A stretch of DNA of 5,019 bases, taken from an uncultured Clostridia bacterium (GTDB lineage: Bacteria > Bacillota > Clostridia > Christensenellales > CAG-138). The notes beneath the pieces are model-generated. The model saw nothing but the letters and a program-made list of their open reading frames with translations. It was not told where the DNA came from and searched no databases. This document shows positions 1 to 4,867 of the stretch, in pieces (the stretch's first letter is position 1; each line of letters starts with the position of its first letter). Both the position numbers and the translations under genes were made by a program. The stretch spans positions 1 through 5,019 of the forward strand of contig CALCEX010000292.1 in NCBI GenBank assembly GCA_937900325.1. The letters run 5' to 3'.

Positions 1-522
1 TTCCTTGCGGCGGACATGCTCACCCTCGTAGCGTACGCCCTTGCCCTTATAAGGCTCAGGCTCGCGGGTTGCGCGGATATCCGCAGCTATCTGACCGACC
101 TGCTGCTTGCTTATGCCGTTTACGACTACCTTGTTGGGGGTGGGAACGTCAAAGGTGATGCCTTTGGGCTCCTCGAACTCAACGGGGTGAGAATAGCCCA
201 GGTTGAGGACCAGCTTGTTGCCCTGCTTCTGGGCACGATAGCCGACGCCAACTATCTCAAGAGCCTTGGAATAGCCGTGGGTAACGCCTACGACCATGTT
301 GTTGATAAGGGAACGGGACAGGCCGTGAAGGGCTCTGTTCTCCTTCAGGTCGTCAGGGCGGGTAACGTGCAGAACGCCGTTATCCATGGAAACATGCATC
401 TTAGGGGAGATCTTCTCGGAAAGTTCGCCCTTGGGGCCCTTGACGACAACGGTGTTATCGTCGCCAACCGTGATTGTCACTCCGCCAGGAATGTTGATCG
501 GAAGTTTTCCGATTCGTGACAT
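1..522 (-). CDS. rplF: 50S ribosomal protein L6, nearly complete (last few codons outside window)
   Basis: L6 binds 23S rRNA beside the sarcin-ricin loop and the factor-binding region of the large subunit. The window holds 174 codons without a stop; the family is about 177-180 residues, and the visible end (VRYEGEHVRRKE) is normally followed by a short GK-rich tail, so only a few codons are missing. The start MSRIGKLPINIPGGVTITV is canonical. The second domain carries GVGYRAQKQGNKLVLNLGYSH cut here to its hallmark GVGYRAQ (about residues 92-98) and the signature TREPEPYKGKGVRYEGE (about 152-168). The ATG at 522 has GGAGG eight bases upstream. Unlike its neighbours it follows a 78-base spacer with hairpins, so its ribosome loading is probably less coupled to rpsH. 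Confidence 0.97.
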   Translation of the reverse strand, partial: MSRIGKLPINIPGGVTITVGDDNTVVVKGPKGELSEKISPKMHVSMDNGVLHVTRPDDLKENRALHGLSRSLINNMVVGVTHGYSKALEIVGVGYRAQKQGNKLVLNLGYSHPVEFEEPKGITFDVPTPNKVVVNGISKQQVGQIAADIRATREPEPYKGKGVRYEGEHVRRKE

Positions 523-537
523 TTGTTACACCTCCAG

Positions 538-552
538 ATTATTTTTAATAAT
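538..552. repeat. AT-rich dyad just upstream of the rplF ribosome binding site
   Basis: ATTATT and AATAAT flank a 3-base TTT on the + strand, making a perfect 6-bp AT-only inverted repeat. It sits between the strong hairpin and the rplF ribosome binding site (GGAGG at 531-535). The stem is weak in RNA and may be chance in an AT-rich spacer, but it directly adjoins the site where ribosomes load. Confidence 0.45.
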
Positions 553-555
553 ATC

Positions 556-589
556 ATATCCTTCCGCAAGGTTGGTTGCGGAAGGGTAT
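556..589 (-). other. Strong hairpin between rpsH and rplF
   Basis: An inverted repeat with a perfect 10-bp GC-rich stem (560-569 paired with 576-585; CCTTCCGCAA and its complement) and a 6-base loop (570-575). After one mismatch (C opposite A in the transcript) the stem continues for three A-U pairs to 556 and 589. It lies in the middle of the only long gap of the cluster. The transcript continues after the stem with an AU-rich but not U-run sequence, so it does not look like a complete intrinsic terminator. Possible roles are RNA processing, transcript stability, partial attenuation, or being a copy of a dispersed palindromic repeat. Confidence 0.7.
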
Positions 590-594
590 CGGTT

Positions 595-606
595 TGGTAA
601 TTACCA
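595..606. repeat. 12-bp perfect palindrome across the rpsH stop
   Basis: TGGTAATTACCA reads the same on both strands. It covers the TAA stop of rpsH (603-601) and the preceding Trp codon. With no loop it would not form a stable RNA hairpin in one molecule, but it could be a site for a dimeric DNA-binding protein or chance. Function unknown. Confidence 0.5.
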
Positions 607-999
607 GATATAGCAGAGGACTTCGCCGCCTACGCCCTGCTTGCGGGCTTCGCGGTCGGTCATCACGCCGTGGCTGGTGGAAAGGATAGCGATGCCCATT
701 CCATTGAGGACCTTGGGTACATTGTCCTTGCGGGCATATACGCGCAGGCCGGGCTTGGATATCCTCTTGAGACCGGTGATGACGCGCTGACGGTTGGGGC
801 CGTACTTCAGCGCGATGTTCATGGTCTTCTTGGGGCCCTCTTCCTTTATTTCATAGCCCTTGATGTAGCCTTCATCAAGCAGTATCTCGGCGATAGCCTT
901 CTTGATGGTGGAAGCGGGAACGCTTACCTCGTCGTGCTTGGCGGTGTAGGCGTTGCGGATACGGGTCAGCATATCAGCGATGGGATCAGTTATAACCAT
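601..999 (-). CDS. rpsH: 30S ribosomal protein S8
   Basis: S8 binds the central domain of 16S rRNA (helix 21 region) and is a key early assembly protein of the 30S platform. In E. coli it is also the translational repressor of this operon; whether that holds here cannot be seen. The 132-residue product is full length. It begins MVITDPIADMLTRIRNAYTA, with the C-terminal rRNA-binding signature STSHGVMTDREARKQGVGGE at about residues 107-126, and ends CYIW. The ATG at 999 has AGGAGG eight bases upstream, and the gap from rpsN is 24 bases. Its TAA stop lies inside a 12-base perfect palindrome, and a 78-base-scale structured gap separates it from rplF. Confidence 0.98.
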   Translation of the reverse strand: MVITDPIADMLTRIRNAYTAKHDEVSVPASTIKKAIAEILLDEGYIKGYEIKEEGPKKTMNIALKYGPNRQRVITGLKRISKPGLRVYARKDNVPKVLNGMGIAILSTSHGVMTDREARKQGVGGEVLCYIW

Positions 1000-1023
1000 T
1001 CTAATTTCCTCCTTTTCGCCGAG

Positions 1024-1209
1024 TTACCAGCTTGCCTTGCGGACGCCGGGGATTTCTCCCTTATAGGCCATCTCGCGGAAGCAGATGCGGCAGATGCCAT
1101 ACTTGCGGAGCACGGAGTGGGGACGGCCGCAGATACGGCAGCGGGTATAGGCCCTGGTAGAGAACTTGGGTTCACGGGCCTGCTTGATTTTCATGCTTGT
1201 CTTTGCCAC
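1024..1209 (-). CDS. rpsN: 30S ribosomal protein S14, short zinc-binding type, GTG start
   Basis: S14 is a late-assembling protein of the 30S head. This is the short zinc-dependent form (S14 type Z): 61 residues with all four ligands in place, Cys24, Cys27, Cys40 and Cys43, in YTRCRICGRPHSVLRKYGIC followed by RICF. It ends IPGVRKASW, the invariant family C-terminus. The GTG at 1209 is chosen because AGGAGG lies eight bases upstream; the in-frame ATG at 1194 would be 23 bases from it and would remove the conserved MAKTS start. The codons after GTG are GCA AAG, the same pair that follows the suspect rplE start. The gap from the rplE stop is 18 bases. Zinc-independent S14 paralogues, if present in this organism, are elsewhere. 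Confidence 0.97.
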   Translation of the reverse strand: MAKTSMKIKQAREPKFSTRAYTRCRICGRPHSVLRKYGICRICFREMAYKGEIPGVRKASW

Positions 1210-1227
1210 TGTGTTGTCCTCCTAAAA

Positions 1228-1848
1228 TTAAGCCTGCATGAAGGGCATGCCCAGGAACTGCAGCAGAGCCCTTGCTTCTTCATCGGTCTTTGCGGTGGTT
1301 ACGAATACGATATCCATACCGCGGATCTTATCTACGTCATCATAACTGATTTCAGGGAAGATAAGCTGCTCTTTTACGCCCATCGCATAGTTGCCGCGGC
1401 CGTCAAAGCTGGTATCCGGAATGCCGCGGAAGTCGCGCACGCGGGGAAGTACGATGTTCATGAGCTTATCAGCGAAGTAATACATACGGTCGCCGCGGAG
1501 AGTTACCTTAGCGCCGACGTTCTGGCCTTCACGCACCTTGAAGTTTGCAACGGACTTCTTGGCCTTGGTTATGATAGGCTTCTGACCGGCGATGAGGGCC
1601 ATCTCTTCGAGAGCGGACTCGATGCCCTTCGGGTTATCCTTATCGGAACCCAAACCCATGTTGAGGACGATCTTTTCCAGCTTGGGGATCTGCATAACGT
1701 TGGTATAGCCGAACTTCTCCTTGAGCTGGGGAACTACTTCCTCGTTGTACTTTACGCGGAGGCGGGCAGCCTCGGTAAAGGGGCGGGCTTCCTCAACGAC
1801 CTTTTTCTTCTTGGCGGGTGCCTGAGCGGCGGATTCTTTCTTTGCCCT
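1228..1848 (-). CDS. rplE: 50S ribosomal protein L5, with N-terminal extension and altered start codon
   Basis: L5 binds 5S rRNA and places it in the central protuberance, contacting P-site tRNA; it is generally essential. The frame encodes 206 residues if counted from the AGG at 1848-1846. Residues 2-26 (AKKESAAQAPAKKKK, then VVEEARPFTE) are a charged low-complexity extension. The standard L5 N-terminus follows from about residue 29 (RLRVKYNEEVVPQLKEKFGY), then MQIPKLEKIVLNMGLGSD from residue 52, and a normal end in DEEARALLQFLGMPF. The usual family length is about 180. No ATG, GTG, TTG, CTG or ATH codon occurs in frame between the upstream TGA (1872-1870) and the ATG at 1695. Starting at 1695 would give 155 residues, cut into conserved sequence, and has no ribosome binding site at usable distance (the nearest AAGGAG is 21 bases away). 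I infer an ATG-to-AGG change; the family identity is certain, the start is not. Confidence 0.9.
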   Translation of the reverse strand, partial: RAKKESAAQAPAKKKKVVEEARPFTEAARLRVKYNEEVVPQLKEKFGYTNVMQIPKLEKIVLNMGLGSDKDNPKGIESALEEMALIAGQKPIITKAKKSVANFKVREGQNVGAKVTLRGDRMYYFADKLMNIVLPRVRDFRGIPDTSFDGRGNYAMGVKEQLIFPEISYDDVDKIRGMDIVFVTTAKTDEEARALLQFLGMPFMQA

Positions 1849-1856
1849 TCTCTTTT

Positions 1857-1862
1857 CCTCCT
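1857..1862 (-). promoter_or_regulatory. rplE ribosome binding site without a recognisable start codon after it
   Basis: A perfect AGGAGG lies three bases after the rplX stop. Eight bases further down, where neighbouring genes have ATG or GTG, the in-frame codon is AGG (1848-1846), followed by GCA AAG. The same spacing of eight is used by rpmC, rpsQ, rplX, rpsN, rpsH and rplF. This site therefore marks the intended rplE start even though the initiator triplet is not a known start codon. Confidence 0.75.
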
Positions 1863-1865
1863 GCC

Positions 1866-2183
1866 TTAGTCAATGTTTTTGCCGCACTTCTTGCAGACGC
1901 GAACCTTCTTGTCACCTTCGTAAGCGTGGCCTACGCGGGTAGCCTTACCGCACTTGGGGCAGACCAGCATTACATTGGACTCGTGGATGCTGCCCTCCTT
2001 GGAGATGCGGCCGCCCTCTTCGCCCTGCTTGCGGGGCTTTACGTGGGCAGTTATCATATTTACGTTCTGTACGATCACGCGCTGGTCTTCAGGCATGGCG
2101 GCCAGTATCTTGCCCTGCTTGCCCTTGTCCTTACCGGAGATGACCACTACGGTGTCGCCCTTCTTGACGTTAAGCTTATTCAT
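1866..2183 (-). CDS. rplX: 50S ribosomal protein L24 with two CxxC pairs
   Basis: L24 is an assembly-initiating protein that binds the 5' region of 23S rRNA and later lies near the exit tunnel. The 105-residue product contains the N-terminal KOW segment (about residues 5-32, with VKKGDTVVVISGKDKGKQGK). The C-terminal half has CPKC at residues 75-78 and CKKC at 97-100, a complete zinc-ribbon-like set; Bacillus subtilis L24 lacks these cysteines, so this is the cysteine-bearing form found in many Clostridia and other phyla. The start at 2183 has GGAGG eight bases upstream. Its TAA stop lies just before the AGGAGG of rplE, so the next gene would normally start about 17 bases downstream. Confidence 0.97.
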   Translation of the reverse strand: MNKLNVKKGDTVVVISGKDKGKQGKILAAMPEDQRVIVQNVNMITAHVKPRKQGEEGGRISKEGSIHESNVMLVCPKCGKATRVGHAYEGDKKVRVCKKCGKNID

Positions 2184-2200
2184 TCTTCAGTCCTCCACGA

Positions 2201-2569
2201 TTAGAGTACTTCGGGTGCGAGGGATACTATCTTCATATAGTTCTTCTCGCGCAGTTCCCTGGCAACGGGCCCGAAGATACGGGTGCCCTTGGGGTCCTTA
2301 TCGTCCTTGATGATAACTGCTGCGTTATCGTCAAAGCGAATGTGGGTGCCGTCTGCACGGTGTACACCGGATACGGTGCGCACTACGACTGCCTTGACGA
2401 CGTCCTTCTTCTTTACGGCGCCGCCGGGGGTAGCGGACTTGACGGAGGCCACGATCACATCGCCTATGTTGGCGTTCTTGACCTTGGAGCCACCCAGAAC
2501 GCGGATGCACATTATTTCCTTTGCACCGCTGTTGTCTGCGACTTTAAGTCTGGTTTGAGGCTGTATCAT
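2201..2569 (-). CDS. rplN: 50S ribosomal protein L14
   Basis: L14 sits at the subunit interface, forms part of an intersubunit bridge and in many bacteria is the docking point of the silencing factor RsfS. The 122-residue product has exactly the canonical length. It begins MIQPQTRLKVADNSGAKEIM and carries RVLGGSKVKNANIGDVIVAS (about residues 23-42), TPGGAVKKKDVVKAVVVRT (about 47-65) and the C-terminal GTRIFGPVARELREKNYMKI (about 95-114), all strongly conserved in the family. The ATG at 2569 has AAGGAG six bases upstream. It is followed by rplX after 17 bases. Nothing is odd. Confidence 0.98.
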   Translation of the reverse strand: MIQPQTRLKVADNSGAKEIMCIRVLGGSKVKNANIGDVIVASVKSATPGGAVKKKDVVKAVVVRTVSGVHRADGTHIRFDDNAAVIIKDDKDPKGTRIFGPVARELREKNYMKIVSLAPEVL

Positions 2570-2587
2570 TGTCTGCTCCTTTCCGGC

Positions 2588-2848
2588 TTACTTGGCCTTT
2601 TCTATGATCTCGACTACGCGCCAGCGCTTATCCTTGCTGATGGGGCGGGTCTCCATGATTTTTACGGTGTCACCTACGCCGCAGGCGTTCTCCTCGTCAT
2701 GAGCCTTGAACTTGCGGGTGCGGTTTACCATCTTGCCATACAGGGGATGGCGAACCTTGGTCTTTATGGCCACGGTAACGGTCTTATCCATCTTATCGCT
2801 GGTCACGATGCCGGTGCGGGTCTTGCGATAACCTCTGATGATTTCCAC
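2588..2848 (-). CDS. rpsQ: 30S ribosomal protein S17, GTG start
   Basis: S17 is an OB-fold primary binder of the 5' domain of 16S rRNA and acts early in 30S assembly. The 86-residue product starts at a GTG (2848-2846), read as Met, with AGGAGG eight bases upstream; no in-frame ATG lies nearby upstream, so GTG is the supported start. The family core is clear: RKTRTGIVTSDKMDKTVTV (about residues 8-26), HPLYGKMVNRTRKFKAHDE (about 34-52), then GDTVKIMETRPISKDKRW (about 59-76), which is the conserved signature. Length is normal for Gram-positive S17. It lies between rpmC and rplN as usual, with an 18-base gap to rplN. Confidence 0.97.
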   Translation of the reverse strand: MEIIRGYRKTRTGIVTSDKMDKTVTVAIKTKVRHPLYGKMVNRTRKFKAHDEENACGVGDTVKIMETRPISKDKRWRVVEIIEKAK

Positions 2849-2869
2849 GATGATATCCTCCTTTCACCC

Positions 2870-3070
2870 TTACTCGGCTGCCTTGAGCTGACGCTCGCAG
2901 AGGAGAGTCTTTATCCTGGCAACGTCCTTCTTGCACTCGCGGACCCTCTGGGGGTTGGTCAGCGAGCCGGTAGCCATCTGGAAGCGGAGGTTGAACAGCT
3001 CTTCCTTGAGGGCCTTTTCCTTGGCGGTGAGCTCTTCGGTGGAAAGTTTTCTGAGTTCGTTAGCCTTCAT
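2870..3070 (-). CDS. rpmC: 50S ribosomal protein L29
   Basis: L29 is a small, mostly helical protein on the solvent side of the large subunit beside the exit tunnel, near L23, where targeting factors dock. The 66-residue product is the typical size. It starts MKANELRKLSTEEL and has the family hallmarks FNLRFQMATGSL (about residues 27-38) and NPQRVRECKKDVARIKT (about 39-55) in the second helix. The ATG at 3070 overlaps the rplP stop region by 11 bases in a different frame and uses a ribosome binding site inside rplP. The rpsQ start follows 21 bases after its stop. A single cysteine in the signature region (REC) and another near the C-terminus are unremarkable. Confidence 0.97.
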   Translation of the reverse strand: MKANELRKLSTEELTAKEKALKEELFNLRFQMATGSLTNPQRVRECKKDVARIKTLLCERQLKAAE

Positions 3071-3494
3071 TGCTCTCGCCTCCTGTTACTTCTTTCTTTG
3101 CTATCTTGCACTTTATGGGGAGCTTGTGCATTGCAAGGCGAAGGGCCTCATGGGCTATATCCTCGCTTACGCCGGCTATTTCGAACATTACGCGGCCGGG
3201 CTTTACAACTGCTACCCAATATTCGGGAGCGCCCTTACCGGAGCCCATACGGGTCTCGGCAGGCTTCTTGGTTACCGGCTTGTCGGGGAAAATCTTTATC
3301 CAGACCTGACCGCCGCGCTTGATGTAACGGGTCATAGCCACACGGGCTGCCTCTATCTGGTTGCTGGTGATCCATGCGGGCTCCATTGCAACGAGGCCAT
3401 ACTCGCCGTAAGTGATCACGTTGCCGCAATGGGCAGCGCCCTTCATGCGGCCGCGGTGTACTCTCCTGCGCTTTACTCTCTTAGGCATCAACAT
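3060..3494 (-). CDS. rplP: 50S ribosomal protein L16
   Basis: L16 binds 23S rRNA at the tRNA A-site side of the large subunit and is a late assembly protein needed for peptidyl transfer. The 144-residue protein is the normal length. It begins MLMPKRVKRRRVHRGRMKG; the start at 3494 is preferred to the second ATG (3488) because AGGAGG is nine bases upstream of the first but fifteen from the second, and MLMPKR is a common family N-terminus. Conserved segments include IEAARVAMTRYIKRGGQVWIK (about residues 48-67, shown in part) and KPAETRMGSGKGAPEYWVA (about 77-95), where Arg82 corresponds to the arginine hydroxylated in E. coli L16. The last 11 bases overlap rpmC, and its coding sequence carries the rpmC ribosome binding site. 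Confidence 0.98.
   Translation of the reverse strand: MLMPKRVKRRRVHRGRMKGAAHCGNVITYGEYGLVAMEPAWITSNQIEAARVAMTRYIKRGGQVWIKIFPDKPVTKKPAETRMGSGKGAPEYWVAVVKPGRVMFEIAGVSEDIAHEALRLAMHKLPIKCKIAKKEVTGGESNEG
3079..3084 (-). promoter_or_regulatory. rpmC ribosome binding site inside rplP
   Basis: A perfect AGGAGG (CCTCCT on the + strand) lies eight bases before the rpmC ATG at 3070, entirely within the last codons of rplP. Ribosomes ending L16 synthesis pass directly over it, so L16 and L29 translation is probably coupled. The position fixes the rpmC start. Confidence 0.85.
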
Positions 3495-3508
3495 AGTAAT
3501 CTGCCTCC

Positions 3509-4153
3509 TTACGCTTTCTTCTGCTTGTTGAGCACTTCGCCCTTATAGATCCAAACCTTTACGCCGATACGGCCGTAGGTGGTGTGCGCCTCGGCAAAAC
3601 CGTATTCGATGTCGGCACGCATGGTCTGAAGGGGAATGGAACCATCATGGTAGCCTTCGCTGCGGGCTATCTCGGCGCCGCCAAGGCGGCCTGCGCACAG
3701 CAGCTTGATACCCTTTGCGTTTGCCTTCATGGCGCGCTGCATAGCCTGCTTCATCGCGCGGCGGAAGCTTATGCGCTTCTCCAGCTGCTGGGCGATGTTC
3801 TCGGCAACGAGCTGAGCGTTAGCGTCAGGGTTGCGAACTTCCATGATGTTTACGTTTACGGGCTTGCCTATCAGGGCGGATACATCTGCCTTGATGGCGT
3901 CCACGCCTACGCCGCCCTTGCCGATGAGCATGCCGGGACGGGCGGTATAAATGCTGACAGTGACCTTGTTTGCCGCGCGCTCTATGTCGATCTTGGCAAC
4001 GCCAGCAGCATAATGAACCTTCTTAAGGTGGTCCCTGATCTTCTTATCCTCGACGAGGTAATCGGAGAAATCCTTCTTGGACGCATACCAGCGGGTATTC
4101 CAGTCCTTGATTACGCCAACGCGGAAGCCGTTCGGATTAACTTTCTGTCCCAT
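3509..4153 (-). CDS. rpsC: 30S ribosomal protein S3
   Basis: S3 lies at the mRNA entry channel of the 30S subunit and contributes to the helicase activity that unwinds incoming mRNA. The 214-residue product fits the Gram-positive range (about 218 in Bacillus). It begins MGQKVNPNGFRVGVIKDW. The type II KH domain occupies roughly residues 40-108, with its GKGG loop at residues 78-81. The C-terminal domain carries RLGGAEIARSEG (about 156-167) and EAHTTYGRIGVKVWIYKGE (about 188-206). The ATG at 4153 has AGGAGG six bases upstream, embedded in the sequence TAGGAGG that also holds the rplV stop, so the two genes are probably translationally coupled across a 10-base gap. Confidence 0.98.
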   Translation of the reverse strand: MGQKVNPNGFRVGVIKDWNTRWYASKKDFSDYLVEDKKIRDHLKKVHYAAGVAKIDIERAANKVTVSIYTARPGMLIGKGGVGVDAIKADVSALIGKPVNVNIMEVRNPDANAQLVAENIAQQLEKRISFRRAMKQAMQRAMKANAKGIKLLCAGRLGGAEIARSEGYHDGSIPLQTMRADIEYGFAEAHTTYGRIGVKVWIYKGEVLNKQKKA

Positions 4154-4163
4154 GATTTACCTC

Positions 4164-4550
4164 CTACTTCATCTGGTCCAGGATTATGGTGATGTGGCTG
4201 GTGCGCTTGCGGATGCGAGTCGCCCTGCCCTGTGCCCTGGGCCTGAAGCGCTTCAGGGTAGGACCCTGATTTGCGAATACTTCCGCCACATAAAGGTTGT
4301 CGGCGGAGAGGCCGAGGTTGTTCTCCGCATTTGCTATTGCGGAGTTCAGGAGCTTCAGCACGGGCTCGGATGCAGCCTTGGGGGTGTACATCAGAATGCC
4401 CTTTGCTTCGTTTACGCTCTTACCGCGGATCAGGTCGATAACGGCCTTGACCTTGCGGGAGGAGATTCTTACATAGCGGGCTATTGCATGGGGACGCTTG
4501 TCGGCGTTTGCCTTGCGGGCCGCGCTCTTTTCTCTTGACCTGGTTGCCAT
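4164..4550 (-). CDS. rplV: 50S ribosomal protein L22
   Basis: L22 binds 23S rRNA and reaches into the peptide exit tunnel through a long beta-hairpin. The product has 128 residues against about 110 in E. coli or Bacillus. The excess is a basic N-terminal tail (about residues 1-20, MATRSREKSAARKANADKRP) before the usual IARYVRISSRKVK start of the globular fold; I recall similar tails in clostridial L22 proteins. The hairpin and signature region lies at about residues 95-122 (GPTLKRFRPRAQGRA, then RKRTSHITI), the area where macrolide-resistance changes arise in other species; no insertion or deletion is apparent. The ATG at 4550 has AGGAGG nine bases upstream, which supports the long form. Its TAG stop overlaps the ribosome binding site of rpsC. 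Confidence 0.97.
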   Translation of the reverse strand: MATRSREKSAARKANADKRPHAIARYVRISSRKVKAVIDLIRGKSVNEAKGILMYTPKAASEPVLKLLNSAIANAENNLGLSADNLYVAEVFANQGPTLKRFRPRAQGRATRIRKRTSHITIILDQMK

Positions 4551-4567
4551 TCTACGCTTCCTCCTTA

Positions 4568-4849
4568 TTATTTTCCGCCGGTGGACTTCTCGGAGCCCCT
4601 GTGGCCGCGGAAGGTGCGGGTGGGTGCGAACTCACCCAGCTTGTGACCGACCATTTCTTCGGTTACATATACGGGAACGTGCTTCCTGCCATCATGGACG
4701 GCGATAGTGTGACCTACGAAGTCCGGGAAGATGGTAGATGCGCGGGACCATGTCTTGACGACGGATTTCTTGCCGCTTTCGTTCATAGCCTGTACACGGT
4801 TGAACAGACGCTCTTCAACGTAAGGGCCTTTCTTTATTGACCTGCTCAT
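4568..4849 (-). CDS. rpsS: 30S ribosomal protein S19
   Basis: S19 sits in the head of the 30S subunit, pairs with S13 and contacts 16S rRNA near the A-site side. The 93-residue product is the usual family length. It opens MSRSIKKGPYVEERLFNRV, has the WSRASTIFPDFVGHTIAVHDG core, and ends in the basic FAPTRTFRGHRG tail, all standard for S19. The ATG start at 4849 has an AGGAG six bases upstream (+ strand 4856-4860). It follows the L2 stop by 18 bases and is followed by rplV after 17 bases, the conserved order. Nothing is unusual in length or motifs. Confidence 0.98.
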   Translation of the reverse strand: MSRSIKKGPYVEERLFNRVQAMNESGKKSVVKTWSRASTIFPDFVGHTIAVHDGRKHVPVYVTEEMVGHKLGEFAPTRTFRGHRGSEKSTGGK

Positions 4850-4867
4850 ACTTATCTCCTTTCGCTA

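Noticed and set aside
553..558. Internal promoter for rplF (TATGAT, five of six matches to the -10 consensus, minus strand)
   Set aside because: No -35-like hexamer is found at about 17 bases upstream, and AT-rich spacers often yield such a match by chance.
556..589. Intrinsic terminator after rpsH
   Set aside because: The stem is good, but the transcript after it is mixed AU sequence (AUAUGAUAUUAUU) without a U-run, and rplF lies directly downstream in the same operon.
990..1175. A 61-codon minus-strand frame overlapping rpsN
   Set aside because: It is a shifted-frame shadow of S14; the rpsN frame has all four zinc ligands, the conserved C-terminus and a proper ribosome binding site.
1693..1695. 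The ATG at 1695 as the true rplE start
   Set aside because: It would delete the conserved RLRVKYNEEVVPQLKEKFGY segment, give a 155-residue L5 instead of about 180, and the nearest AAGGAG is 21 bases upstream. It remains the default only because no other recognised start codon exists in frame.
670..1869. A 399-codon open frame on the + strand opposite rpsH, rpsN and rplE
   Set aside because: It lies antisense to three clearly conserved ribosomal genes, its product is low-complexity and resembles no family, and no ribosome binding site or promoter context supports it. Long antisense frames are common opposite genes with this codon bias.
1845..1885. Programmed -1 frameshift joining rplX (L24) to the rplE frame, which would remove the need for an rplE start codon
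   Set aside because: The C AAA AAC near the rplX end is only a partial slippery heptamer, and a -1 shift there runs straight into the TGA at 1872-1870. A shift would have to happen exactly at the final GAC, for which there is no slippery sequence or downstream structure.
2342..3322. A 326-codon open frame on the + strand opposite rplN, rpsQ, rpmC and rplP
   Set aside because: Same reasons: complete overlap with four certain genes on the other strand, and a product lacking recognisable motifs.
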